DNA of 64,000 bases, from the NCBI RefSeq assembly GCF_014642655.1, contig NZ_BMIR01000015.1:1-64000 (forward strand), given 5' to 3'. The stretch comes from Pullulanibacillus camelliae (lineage in GTDB: Bacteria; Bacillota; Bacilli; Bacillales; Sporolactobacillaceae). The translations under genes and the position numbers were made by a program. Position 1 is the first letter of the stretch. Each line of letters opens with the position of its first letter. The notes below the pieces were generated by a model. The model was not told where the DNA came from and did no database searches. It was given only the letters and a program-made list of their open reading frames with translations. Of the stretch, positions 1 through 8,375 are shown piece after piece.

Positions 1-3
1 CAT
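1..3 (-). CDS. start codon of a divergent gene leaving the left edge (partial)
   Basis: On the minus strand the sequence reads AAGGAG, eight bases, then ATG at the very edge of the window, which is the layout of a translation start. A TATAAT box lies about 90 bases upstream on the same strand (plus positions 92-97), with only a weak -35. Nothing of the protein is visible, so its function is unknown; the call rests on the ribosome binding site alone. Confidence 0.3.
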
Positions 4-232
4 CGTTTCAACTCCTTGTTGGGTTTTGTTTGGTCACTTACCTATTCGGAGTTGCCGATGGCTTTTCCTCTTTTCTATTTTTGCGAACTTAATTATACGT
101 GATCTAAAATTTGTATAAAAGTGTTAACTTCGACGAAATCGTGTCGATAAATTAGAAAATGGCGTTAAAGGTTATGCGGCATAGCCTTTATCTTTGGTGA
201 ATGTCAGGCGAATGCTGTTGAGAGATGGAATA

Positions 233-263
233 TTGACAATGCTGTTCTCGAATTTAGTATTCT
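233..263 (+). promoter_or_regulatory. candidate sigma-A promoter of the NlpC/P60-LysM gene
   Basis: A perfect TTGACA is followed, after 16 to 19 bases, by weak -10 candidates (TAGTAT or TATTCT). It lies about 110 bases upstream of the hydrolase start, leaving a sizeable untranslated leader. The -35 is convincing; the -10 is not. Confidence 0.35.
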
Positions 264-374
264 ATGGTAAACTAATTGTAGTTACTAAAAGTGAGTTCCT
301 GACAAAGTGTTCGCTTTTTCTACTAAATAGGTACTATATTTAAAAATTTAATAGATGATGGGGAGGTCTATTAA

Positions 375-1688
375 GTGAAAAAATTAATTCCTTTTGCTGT
401 TGCAGGAGGTATTGTTTTAAGTGCAAATGGAGTGGCGTTGGCAAGTACCGGTGACGATGTAATACAACACGGCAATCAATATCTTGGGACACATTATACA
501 TATGGCGCAGCGATTGGTGATACTTCGCAATTTGATTGCTCTTCTTTTACTGCTACTGTCTACAAAGAGCTTGGTATTAATTTACCACGGACGTCGATAG
601 AGCAATCGACTGTTGGAACGCCAGTAAGTCGCAGCAATTTACAAAAGGGAGATCTGGTTTTCTTTGATACCGATTTAAATGGTGTCATTGATCACGTTGG
701 TATTTATGCCGGCAATAATCAAATGATCAGCGCTCTTGTAGATGATGGCATTACATACTCTAATATTAACTCATGGTATTGGGATCCGACTTATGTTACT
801 GCGCGGAGAGTGTTGTCGGGGAATAATGGCTCAAGTGCAGTAGAGGTTTCGACAGGGAAAGCGAGCCAAAACCAATCGTCATCCTCTTCTTCGACATCAT
901 ACACTGTTAAATCTGGAGATTCATTATGGTTAATTAGCCAAAAAGTGAATCTATCAGTTGCTAAGCTCAAAAGCTTAAATCATCTTAATTCTGATGTTAT
1001 TTATCCAGGTCAAAAGCTTGTGCTTTCAGGATCATCTACTTCTTCATCAACGGCTAGTTCGAGTAAGACGACAACTGTATCATCTTCCAAATCAAATCAG
1101 TCTTCTTCTACATATACTGTGAAATCGGGAGATAGCCTGTGGGCCATTGCAGTGAAGTATGATGTGAGTGTTTCAGAAATTAAGGATTGGAACAATTTGT
1201 CTTCTGATCTTATTCATCCTGGCCAGAAATTGAATGTGAAGCCTGTACAGCTTTCTGAAAAGGTAAGCACGAGTAAGTCAAGTACAAAAACAAGTAAATC
1301 TAGTACGACAACGAGTAAGTCGAGTGCATCTGCTAAAACAAGCAATGGTACTTATGTCGTGAAGAAGAATGATACACTTTGGGATATTGCAACGCATTAT
1401 AAAGTCACTGTAGATGATATTAAAACGTATAATAAGCTATCATCTTATATCATTTTCCCAGGACAAAAATTGAAAATACCAACAGTTGGTTCTTCAAAAG
1501 TGAGTGGACAATCCATGCCTAAAGCGACAGCTGTAAAGCAGCCAACTGGAAAGTATACGGTCAAAAGCGGCGATACCCTTTCGGAAATTGCCTTACTAAA
1601 TGATACAAATGTAAAGAAGATCATGAAAACAAACGATCTATCTTCCACATTGATTTTTCCTGGACAAGTCTTAGTTATTCCTAAATAA
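375..1688 (+). CDS. secreted NlpC/P60 endopeptidase with four LysM domains
   Basis: Predicted cell-wall hydrolase. A signal peptide covers about residues 1-23 (ending VALA). The NlpC/P60 cysteine-peptidase domain covers about 25-150, with catalytic Cys55 (FDCSS) and His107 (DHVGIY). Four LysM peptidoglycan-binding domains follow at about 176-217, 246-288, 325-367 and 393-436, joined by Ser/Thr/Lys-rich linkers. The catalytic domain comes first and the LysM modules last, the reverse of B. subtilis LytE/LytF. The position 12 residues after His107, usually His, Asn or Gln in this family, is Ser119. The start is GTG behind GGGGAGG. It is monocistronic with its own terminator. Known family members cut D-gamma-glutamyl-diamino acid bonds; the exact bond cleaved here is inferred. 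Confidence 0.88.
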   Translation: MKKLIPFAVAGGIVLSANGVALASTGDDVIQHGNQYLGTHYTYGAAIGDTSQFDCSSFTATVYKELGINLPRTSIEQSTVGTPVSRSNLQKGDLVFFDTDLNGVIDHVGIYAGNNQMISALVDDGITYSNINSWYWDPTYVTARRVLSGNNGSSAVEVSTGKASQNQSSSSSSTSYTVKSGDSLWLISQKVNLSVAKLKSLNHLNSDVIYPGQKLVLSGSSTSSSTASSSKTTTVSSSKSNQSSSTYTVKSGDSLWAIAVKYDVSVSEIKDWNNLSSDLIHPGQKLNVKPVQLSEKVSTSKSSTKTSKSSTTTSKSSASAKTSNGTYVVKKNDTLWDIATHYKVTVDDIKTYNKLSSYIIFPGQKLKIPTVGSSKVSGQSMPKATAVKQPTGKYTVKSGDTLSEIALLNDTNVKKIMKTNDLSSTLIFPGQVLVIPK

Positions 1689-1715
1689 TTTATCAATTGA
1701 AGCTAGTTTTTATGA

Positions 1716-1758
1716 GAATGCCATCAAAGGGGCGCCCTTTGATGGCATTCTTTTTTTT
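1716..1758 (+). terminator. rho-independent terminator after the LysM hydrolase
   Basis: A 15-bp stem (GAATGCCATCAAAGG with its complement) around a short loop is followed by eight T residues, 28 bases after the stop codon. Confidence 0.9.
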
Positions 1759-1803
1759 AAGCTGACGCTGCCTTTTGGGATAAAATCTTATTCCGTGTTT
1801 TAA

Positions 1804-1836
1804 TAAGGACCGGGCATGCTCTTCGCCCGGTTTTTC
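1804..1836 (+). repeat. terminal hairpin of dispersed repeat family A (fragment)
   Basis: The segment with CCGGGCATGCTCTTCGCCCGG followed by five T residues matches the 3' end of the full-length family-A repeats near 14.8, 22.4 and 36.9 kb. Only the last 33 or so bases are present here. It looks like a second terminator, but the match marks it as a repeat remnant. Confidence 0.7.
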
Positions 1837-2029
1837 TGAAGTGGAATCCTTTATAAGAAAGAGATTTTTGAATGTTCAATTCTTCTTAAAAGGCATTTGC
1901 TGTGTTTTAATGGAGAGACTGATAATGTATTGGAGAAGGCTAGCTAGGGCTGTCAGAAGGAGCGGAGGATCTCATACCCTATTTTCTTGCCTTTATTTAT
2001 GGATTGTGTTAAATTGAATTCATATAAAA

Positions 2030-2052
2030 TGACCGTTTTGTTCATTTGGTCA
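2030..2052 (+). promoter_or_regulatory. candidate operator 1 of the YhgD-like TetR repressor
   Basis: A 23-bp segment begins TGACC and ends GGTCA. It sits just after a TATAAA -10 box and overlaps the start of the tetR gene. A 23-bp site with the same ends (TGAC...CGGTCA) occurs in front of yhgE, and the two share most internal positions in register. Binding by the adjacent TetR protein is inferred. Confidence 0.5.
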
Positions 2053-2651
2053 AAAAAGAGGAGGAAACTTGTATCGACAAACGTCAACGTATATTAGAAG
2101 CTGCTGAACGCTCCTTTGGTTTATTTGGCTATAAGGCGACGACGATGGATCAAGTTGCCAAACTCGCGGGTGTTGCCAAAGGAACGATCTATACTTTTTT
2201 TAAAAATAAAGAAGAGTTATTTAACGAAATCATTGATGGACTGATTACTTCTATGAGAAAGCGGGCGGAAATGGCAATTCATGAGGAGGATTCCTTTTTT
2301 GATAATCTTCATCGAGCTCTTTATGATATTTTAGATTTCCGCAGGGAGCATCAATTGACTTTGAAGCTGTCTCAGGAGTTCAGAGAGATTGGTACCAATA
2401 ATGCTAAGGCAGCACTTGAGCGCTTAGAAAATATGATTGTTAAGTTCATCGAAAGGCACTTACAGATAGCCGTGGATAAGGGAGAGATTGTTCAGGTCGA
2501 TCCGCACTTGACCGCCTTTATTATGTTGCAACTCTACATTGCCTTGATTTATAAATGGGAAGAGCGAGAACAGCCATTGAGTAGAGAAGAGATTGCTCAA
2601 TTGTTTCAACGTTATTTAGTTCTTGGATTAGAACCACGTGCTGCTGGTTAA
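2046..2651 (+). CDS. yhgD: TetR-family regulator, YhgD-like
   Basis: DNA-binding repressor of the TetR type: the N-terminal helix-turn-helix is at about residues 12-58 (RILEAAERSFGLFGYKATT, then VAKLAGVAKGTIYTFFKNKE) and a variable ligand-binding domain follows. The next gene encodes a YhgE-type membrane protein, as in B. subtilis yhgD-yhgE, so it most likely represses that gene and itself. The start is unclear. The frame opens at TTG 2046, inside the candidate operator and without a good ribosome binding site, while a strong GAGGAGG lies inside the frame at 2058-2064 with no in-frame ATG, GTG or TTG right after it. The first few residues are therefore uncertain. Family assignment is firm; the effector is unknown. 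Confidence 0.8.
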   Translation: MVKKEEETCIDKRQRILEAAERSFGLFGYKATTMDQVAKLAGVAKGTIYTFFKNKEELFNEIIDGLITSMRKRAEMAIHEEDSFFDNLHRALYDILDFRREHQLTLKLSQEFREIGTNNAKAALERLENMIVKFIERHLQIAVDKGEIVQVDPHLTAFIMLQLYIALIYKWEEREQPLSREEIAQLFQRYLVLGLEPRAAG

Positions 2652-2664
2652 ACAGCAGCTTTTT
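2640..2664 (+). terminator. terminator overlapping the tetR stop codon
   Basis: GCTGCT and AGCAGC form a short stem around the stop codon, followed by five T residues. It separates tetR from yhgE, which has its own promoter and operator. Confidence 0.5.
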
Positions 2665-2677
2665 CTAAGCACAAAAA

Positions 2678-2706
2678 TGACTATATGACTAATTCGGTCA
2701 TAAAAT
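2678..2706 (+). promoter_or_regulatory. yhgE promoter with overlapping TetR operator 2
   Basis: The 23-bp operator copy (2678-2700) runs directly into a TAAAAT -10 box (2701-2706). A poor -35 (TGACTA) 17 bases upstream is the left arm of the operator itself. A repressor bound here would block RNA polymerase completely. The reading as operator rests on the match with the site in front of tetR. Confidence 0.5.
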
Positions 2707-2727
2707 GTTAAAGATAGGGTGACATCT

Positions 2728-5031
2728 ATGTTTCAAACCTTTTTTTCAGAGTGGGCGAGTTTTCTAAGAGATAAGAAGCACATTATTTTTATTGTTGCTA
2801 TAGCGTGTGTTCCAATTATATACAGTGGTATGTTCATTTGGTCCTTTTGGTCACCATATGACCATACTGAGCATTTACCCGTGGCGGTAGTTAATGAGGA
2901 TACAGGAGCTAATCTAGCAGGAAAGCAAGTTAATATTGGTGGAGATCTCGTTAAGGCATTACATCATAATAAAAGCTTTGATTGGCATTTTGTTTCTAAG
3001 AAAAAGGCAAGTCAAGCCATGAAGCAAAATCAATACTATATGACAATTACGATTCCAAAGGATTTCTCACATCAAGCGACGACGGTTCTTGATAAGAATC
3101 CACAACGCCCAGTGTTTGAATACCAATTGAATAGTGGTTATAACTATATTGGCTCACAGATTTCGAATTCTGGCGCGCAGACATTGGAAGAAAAATTAAA
3201 AAAGCAGTTAACCAAAACGTATACAGAGAATATGTTTTCACAAATCAATAAGCTGGCCGATGGCTTAAAGCAAGCGAGTCATGGTGCCGGTGCTTTAGAT
3301 GCCGGTGCTTCAAAGGAATTAAAAGGTCTGCAGACATTAAAAGCCAACTTAAAAACAATCAACACGGCTGGTGTGGCGTTGCAACAGGGAGCTGCGCAGC
3401 TTACTTCTGGCTCCAATGACCTAGAATCGGGATTATCCTCTGTGAAAGCAGGGACTGATCAGCTTTATCAAACGACCAAAAGCAGCACATCCCAGGTCAA
3501 TGCCCTGGCCAATGGCGCAAAGACATTGGCAGCAAAAACGACGGAGTTAAATCAGGGAGTAAGTGCACTTTCAAGTGGCAATCAATCGATGATCGATCAA
3601 TTAAGCGGTCAAAACTTAGCACAAGGCTTACAAGATTTCTCTGCAAGCATGGCTAAAGAATACCAGGGGCTTGCTTCTTTAAATGAGCAGGTTAAGCCCT
3701 TGACCAACGCACAAACAGAGGTGGAGCAATTAGAAGCTTATATCTCTCAGTCAGAAAGTATTCTTAGTGATCTTCAAAAATTTAATCCAAATGAAGGGCA
3801 GCTTACCGAGAATCAAAAAGCCATCATGGCTTCCATAGATAAAAAATTAAGTGCGCTGTCCATCCCACAGGGGCAATCCATGGCGTGGCTCTCACAGCTC
3901 GAGTCGTTGCCTAAGGCTGTACAACAATTGACAGATGGACAAAAACAATTAAATGATGGATTCGGACAATTAACTCAGAATTTGCAAGCTTTAACCAGTG
4001 GATTAACTACATTGCAAAAACATCTGCAACAATTACCAAGTGCTACAGGCGCATTAGCTGATGGAGCTGATCAACTGTCCGAGCATACACAGCAGTTGGA
4101 TGAACAATGGGGAACACTTGTACAAAATATTGGTAAGATTAATGCAGCGCAAACCGATCTTCTTAAAGGCAGTCGGGATTTGCACAGTCATCTTGTTGAA
4201 TTGCAGAATGGCTTAGCAAAGGTAAGTCATGGTCAAGGGCAATTGGCGAATGGGACCTCTGCATTGGCGGATGGGATGCAAAGCCTACAAAACGGATCAC
4301 AGACGCTGTCCAATCGGTTGAATGATGCTTATCATCAAACAGACAATGCTAATTTAAATGGTAAACATGCGGATGTTCTATCTAATCCGATAAAAACAAA
4401 AAAATCAGATGGTGGCATTGAAAAATACGGTGAAGGCTTCACACCCTACTTTCTGTCGCTCGGCTTGTTTGTAGGTGCTCTGTTGTTAACCGTGATTTAT
4501 GATGTGAAGACCCCCGCCATACGTCCTAAGAATGGGTTTGCTTGGGGAATGGGTAAATATTTATTTATGGCAGCAGTTGGCGTCATTCAGGCCATCATTG
4601 CTGATCTGATTATTTTGTTTGCCATTGGACTTACGGTGCCGAATATTTGGACATTTATTGGGTTTAGTATATTAACGAGCCTGTGCTTCATGGCTTGTAT
4701 TCAATTTTTCACAACCGCTTTTGGCGACCCAGGACGCTTTATGGTCATCATTATGTTGGTTTTACAGTTGACGACAACCGGTGGAACCTACCCTATCGAA
4801 CTCTTGCCACCAGTCTTGTACCAATTTCACCACGTGTTGCCGATGAATTACAGCTTGTATGGGTTCAGAAATATCATTAAGGGAGGTCAATCTGATCTGC
4901 TCATGCACAATAGTCTAGCCCTTGTGATCTTTGGCGTTCTGTTTCTGGCAGCAACAGTCATTTACCTTATGATTCATCATAATCGCCAAGTGAAACGAAC
5001 GTCTGCAACGGAAAATAGTGTGTCAGCATAG
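2728..5031 (+). CDS. yhgE: YhgE/Pip-family membrane protein
   Basis: Large membrane protein of the YhgE / phage infection protein family, related to ABC-2-type membrane domains. One membrane segment lies near the N-terminus (HIIFIVAIACVPIIYSGMF). A roughly 500-residue extracellular region follows, rich in LADG and LxxG-type heptad repeats that suggest long coiled coil. About five or six membrane helices occupy the last 200 residues. ATG 2728 is preferred because AGGGTGA sits five bases upstream; a GTG nine bases earlier would overlap that site. At 767 residues the length is normal for the family. Homologues serve as phage receptors or type VII secretion-related proteins; the role here is not known. 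Confidence 0.85.
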   Translation: MFQTFFSEWASFLRDKKHIIFIVAIACVPIIYSGMFIWSFWSPYDHTEHLPVAVVNEDTGANLAGKQVNIGGDLVKALHHNKSFDWHFVSKKKASQAMKQNQYYMTITIPKDFSHQATTVLDKNPQRPVFEYQLNSGYNYIGSQISNSGAQTLEEKLKKQLTKTYTENMFSQINKLADGLKQASHGAGALDAGASKELKGLQTLKANLKTINTAGVALQQGAAQLTSGSNDLESGLSSVKAGTDQLYQTTKSSTSQVNALANGAKTLAAKTTELNQGVSALSSGNQSMIDQLSGQNLAQGLQDFSASMAKEYQGLASLNEQVKPLTNAQTEVEQLEAYISQSESILSDLQKFNPNEGQLTENQKAIMASIDKKLSALSIPQGQSMAWLSQLESLPKAVQQLTDGQKQLNDGFGQLTQNLQALTSGLTTLQKHLQQLPSATGALADGADQLSEHTQQLDEQWGTLVQNIGKINAAQTDLLKGSRDLHSHLVELQNGLAKVSHGQGQLANGTSALADGMQSLQNGSQTLSNRLNDAYHQTDNANLNGKHADVLSNPIKTKKSDGGIEKYGEGFTPYFLSLGLFVGALLLTVIYDVKTPAIRPKNGFAWGMGKYLFMAAVGVIQAIIADLIILFAIGLTVPNIWTFIGFSILTSLCFMACIQFFTTAFGDPGRFMVIIMLVLQLTTTGGTYPIELLPPVLYQFHHVLPMNYSLYGFRNIIKGGQSDLLMHNSLALVIFGVLFLAATVIYLMIHHNRQVKRTSATENSVSA

Positions 5032-5034
5032 TGT

Positions 5035-5069
5035 AACAACCGAGCGGTTTGCTTCCGCTCGGTTGTTTT
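5035..5069. terminator. bidirectional terminator between yhgE and the coat-like genes
   Basis: A 13-bp stem (AACAACCGAGCGG and complement) lies between two converging transcription units. T-rich on the plus side and A-rich on the other, it can serve both strands. Confidence 0.85.
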
Positions 5070-5073
5070 GATG

Positions 5074-5403
5074 TTACTGGATGTGATTGGTAGGAAATTG
5101 ATTGGTTGCATATTGAGAAAATTGTTGATAGGTTTGCTGGATGGTTTGTGGTGATTCAGCATCAACACTATACCAACCTTTTCTGAACATGAGATCGTAT
5201 ATATCACGTTGGCATTTTTCAGTTTCATTAAAGATTGTCATGAGATCTTGATAAAGGGCCTGATGACTCATTTCGTGCAATGCAACAGAATAGGAAGAGG
5301 TGAGATACTTTTCTGTTGTTAAGCAGTCATTAATAAAATCGCGATCATTCATCTCAGGGGTTTTCGGCACATTGGTTGAAGGGTTTTGAATCTTATTCGC
5401 CAT
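5074..5403 (-). CDS. CotF-like spore coat protein (second of pair)
   Basis: A 109-residue protein with a ferritin-like helical pattern typical of the Coat F domain: MNDRDFINDCLTTEKYLTSS, then LHEMSHQALYQDLMTIFNET. Such proteins are usually made in the mother cell and located in the spore coat. The start codon overlaps the stop codon of the preceding coat-like gene (TAATG), so the two are translated together from one mRNA, and AGGAGG precedes it. In B. subtilis the coat-like gene yusN lies near fadN in the same way. Family is fairly sure; coat location is inferred. Confidence 0.75.
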   Translation of the reverse strand: MANKIQNPSTNVPKTPEMNDRDFINDCLTTEKYLTSSYSVALHEMSHQALYQDLMTIFNETEKCQRDIYDLMFRKGWYSVDAESPQTIQQTYQQFSQYATNQFPTNHIQ

Positions 5404-5696
5404 TATTGCATGCCTCCTGTGGTTGAAGGGTTTTGTGTGGTTTGTAAATGCTGTTGCATATGGTTAAGAAGCATTTGATAGTGGCGTTGATGCATCGTTT
5501 CCATTTGATGGATCGCGTTTTTGATTTCTGGGTCTTGGACTTGTTGCTCAAAGAAATGCGCTTTTTTTACAGCCAGTAAGTTCCATGACAGCATGTCTTG
5601 AAGGTATAAATGGTCTTTTGTTGAAATGACAAAAGGCGGTTGCTGCATGTATTGCTGTTGATTTTGGGCTTGTTGTCCAGCCTGCTGTTGGGTCAT
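5403..5696 (-). CDS. CotF-like spore coat protein (first of pair)
   Basis: A 97-residue protein with a Gln-rich N-terminus (MTQQQAGQQAQNQQQYMQQP) and a Coat F-type helical core (LYLQDMLSWNLLAVKKAHFF). The ATG at 5696 is chosen because GGGAGG stands at the right distance; a longer frame to 5744 would put this ribosome binding site inside the gene. It is co-transcribed and translationally coupled with the downstream CotF-like gene. The promoter is expected to be sporulation specific, but I could not fix one. Confidence 0.72.
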   Translation of the reverse strand: MTQQQAGQQAQNQQQYMQQPPFVISTKDHLYLQDMLSWNLLAVKKAHFFEQQVQDPEIKNAIHQMETMHQRHYQMLLNHMQQHLQTTQNPSTTGGMQ

Positions 5697-5887
5697 TGGT
5701 GTGCCTCCCAGTGATTTATTTTTTCTCGTATGAGTAGATCTCATGACTCATATAATTAAGAGGGGTGAGATGTTTTAATCCGCCAACGCAAATGAGCCAA
5801 AAAATTTAGGGTTCGGGCTCATCTCTTAATGTGTTCGCTTTTGCTTTCTCCTATGCAAGAGGAAGGAAAAAGAAACAGGGAAGATGA

Positions 5888-5916
5888 TTGCGAATAGTAA
5901 CAACATATAGTATACT
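5888..5916 (+). promoter_or_regulatory. sigma-A promoter of the fadNAE operon
   Basis: TTGCGA and TATACT are separated by exactly 17 bases. The predicted start of transcription (about 5923) lies just upstream of the FadR box, so the bound repressor would sit at the beginning of the transcript. Confidence 0.7.
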
Positions 5917-5931
5917 GTGATCAGATAGAAA

Positions 5932-5949
5932 TGAATGAATATTCATTCA
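5932..5949 (+). promoter_or_regulatory. FadR operator
   Basis: TGAATGAATATTCATTCA is a perfect 18-bp palindrome and matches the known B. subtilis FadR consensus (TGAATGAATANTCATTCA). FadR represses fatty-acid degradation genes and is released by long-chain acyl-CoA. The site stands between promoter and ribosome binding site of fadN. Confidence 0.92.
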
Positions 5950-5975
5950 AATTTATTTTGAGGAGGCTACGGCAG

Positions 5976-8360
5976 GTGAAGCGTATTCGTAAAGCCGCGG
6001 TTATCGGCTCGGGTGTTATGGGGTCCTCGATTGCGGCGCATCTCGCAAATGTAGGGATACCTACACTGTTATTGGATGTTGTACCAAAGGAATTAACACC
6101 TGAGGAACAGGCAAATGGCTTGACGCTAGAAGATGCCGCGGTTCGTAATCGTATAGTTCATAAAGCCTTAAAACAGCTTCTGAAGCAAAAACCAGCACCA
6201 CTTACTTTAAAGGAGAATATTGATCGCATCCAAGTTGGCAATTTGGAGGATCATTTGGCAGAATTATCATCAGTGGATTGGATTATTGAAGTGGTTGTGG
6301 AAAATTTAGCAATTAAACAGCAGGTTCTCGAAACTGTTGATCACTATCGTAGCTCTGGAACCATTGTCAGTTCAAATACATCGGGTATCTCCATTCATGC
6401 AATGGCAGAGGGACGAAGTGCAGATTTCTGTACACATTTTTTAGGCACTCATTTTTTTAACCCGCCTCGCTATCTTAAGCTGTTGGAAATCATTCCAACA
6501 ACAGAAACGAACCCTGAGGTTGTGGACTACATGAAGCAATTTGGGGAAGATGTTTTAGGTAAGGGTGTGGTGATTTGTAAGGATACACCTAATTTTATTG
6601 CTAATCGCATCGGTGTTTATGGCTTGCAAGTCTCTTTAGCAGAAATGCACAAACAAGGCTGGACCATTGGGGAAATGGATTCATTAACAGGACCTTTGAT
6701 AGGGAGACCAAAAAGCGCTACATTTAGAACGCTGGATGTTGTCGGGATTGATACATTTGTTCATGTAGCTGATAATGTCCGTAATCAAGTCGATTCTGAG
6801 GAAGAAAAGGCGGTATTTAAGGTTCCAGAATTTGTGCGCACCATGGTTGCCAAAGGATGGTTAGGAAGTAAAGGGGGGCAAGGTTTTTATTGGAAGCAAG
6901 GCAAGTCCATTTTGCAGTTAAATACAGAAACCATGGATTATGAGCCAAGAAATAAATTACAAACGCCTTCGATGCTACAGGCCAAACAACTAAAATCCAC
7001 GCGAGCAAAAATTAAAGCGCTTGCATATGCGGAGGATCAGGCAGGGGATGTTCTGTGGCCAATTCTAAAACGCGTACTTTTGTATTCTGCTGAAAAGGTT
7101 GGCGATATTGCTGATGATCTTTATGCGATTGATCAAGCGATGAAATGGGGATTTGGCTGGGAGCTTGGTCCTTTTGAAACATGGGATGCACTTGATGTTT
7201 CGACAGCCGTTCAGCGCATGAAGTTGGAAGGGGAGACTATTCCAGAATGGGTGGAGAATTTGCTTGCTGCTGGATATTCCTCATTTTATAAGGAAGAACA
7301 AGGACAGCGCTTCTATTTTCATGACGGAGACTATCTCGCAATTCCACAGCAGGAAAAGAGGATAGTTCTTCACCAGCTTAAAAAGCAAGAGTGTATCATC
7401 ATGAAAAATGCCGGGGCTTGTTTGATTGATATCGGTGATGATGTTGCTTGTTTAGAATTTACATCTCCAAATAATGCGCTAGGATTAGATGTCCTGCAAA
7501 TGATTCAAAAAGCGCTTGTCGAGGTAGAGAAAAATTTTAAAGGCCTTGTGATAGGCAATCAAGGAAAGAATTTTTGTGTTGGCGCTAATATCGCTCTAAT
7601 GCTCATGGAAGCTCAAGATGACAATTTTTATGAATTAGATCAAGTCGTCCGCTTGTTCCATCAAACCATGATGCAATTGAAATATTCTGAACGTCCTGTG
7701 GTTGTAGCCCCCTTTGCAGCTTCAGTCGGCGGAGGAGTTGAGGTAAGTATTCCAGCAAGCGGCATTCAAGCGGCGATGGAAACCTACATGGGCTTTGTAG
7801 AGTTCGGTGTGGGATTGATACCGGGGGGTGGTGGCAACAAGGAATTATATTTCAGATACTTGGACCGTATTCCAGAAGGGGTTGAGATTGATCTAACCAA
7901 GGTGACCAATCAAGTGTTTAAGCTTATCGCCACAGCTAAAGTATCAACCTCGGCTGAGGAAGCCAAGCAGTATGGGTTTTTACGGCCTCATGATGGGATT
8001 TCAGTAAATGGAGACCACTTGATTTATGATGCAAAAAAACGAGTTCTATCAATGTATGATGCAGGCTATCGTCCACCAATTCCTCGCAAATTCCCGGTCT
8101 CGGGAGAACCTGGCTATGCCGCAATGATTATGGGAGCGGAAGCCATGAGACTTTCAGGCTATGCCTCAGATCATGACGTCAAAATTGCCAAAAAGCTGGC
8201 TCATGTTCTTTCGGGAGGCGCTGTTCCGCAGGGCACACTGATTACTGAACAATACATGTTGGATCTTGAGCGGGAAGCCTTTCTTAGTTTATTAGGCGAG
8301 CCCAAGACGCAACAGCGCATGCAGCACATGCTACTTAAAGGCAAACCATTACGGAATTAA
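5976..8360 (+). CDS. fadN: 3-hydroxyacyl-CoA dehydrogenase / enoyl-CoA hydratase FadN
   Basis: Bifunctional beta-oxidation enzyme: hydrates enoyl-CoA and oxidises the 3-hydroxyacyl-CoA with NAD. The dehydrogenase half comes first, with Rossmann motif GSGVMG at residues 11-16 and the HFFNPP motif near 160. The hydratase half is C-terminal (GKNFCVGAN, then AASVGGGVE), the reverse of E. coli FadB. GTG 5976 is chosen because AGGAGG lies just upstream and the N-terminus KRIRKAAVIGSG fits family members. An ATG at 5931 in the same frame lies inside the FadR operator and cannot be the natural start. The protein is 794 residues, the usual length. First gene of fadN-fadA-fadE. Confidence 0.93.
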   Translation: MKRIRKAAVIGSGVMGSSIAAHLANVGIPTLLLDVVPKELTPEEQANGLTLEDAAVRNRIVHKALKQLLKQKPAPLTLKENIDRIQVGNLEDHLAELSSVDWIIEVVVENLAIKQQVLETVDHYRSSGTIVSSNTSGISIHAMAEGRSADFCTHFLGTHFFNPPRYLKLLEIIPTTETNPEVVDYMKQFGEDVLGKGVVICKDTPNFIANRIGVYGLQVSLAEMHKQGWTIGEMDSLTGPLIGRPKSATFRTLDVVGIDTFVHVADNVRNQVDSEEEKAVFKVPEFVRTMVAKGWLGSKGGQGFYWKQGKSILQLNTETMDYEPRNKLQTPSMLQAKQLKSTRAKIKALAYAEDQAGDVLWPILKRVLLYSAEKVGDIADDLYAIDQAMKWGFGWELGPFETWDALDVSTAVQRMKLEGETIPEWVENLLAAGYSSFYKEEQGQRFYFHDGDYLAIPQQEKRIVLHQLKKQECIIMKNAGACLIDIGDDVACLEFTSPNNALGLDVLQMIQKALVEVEKNFKGLVIGNQGKNFCVGANIALMLMEAQDDNFYELDQVVRLFHQTMMQLKYSERPVVVAPFAASVGGGVEVSIPASGIQAAMETYMGFVEFGVGLIPGGGGNKELYFRYLDRIPEGVEIDLTKVTNQVFKLIATAKVSTSAEEAKQYGFLRPHDGISVNGDHLIYDAKKRVLSMYDAGYRPPIPRKFPVSGEPGYAAMIMGAEAMRLSGYASDHDVKIAKKLAHVLSGGAVPQGTLITEQYMLDLEREAFLSLLGEPKTQQRMQHMLLKGKPLRN

Positions 8361-8375
8361 AGGGGTGAGAAAAAT

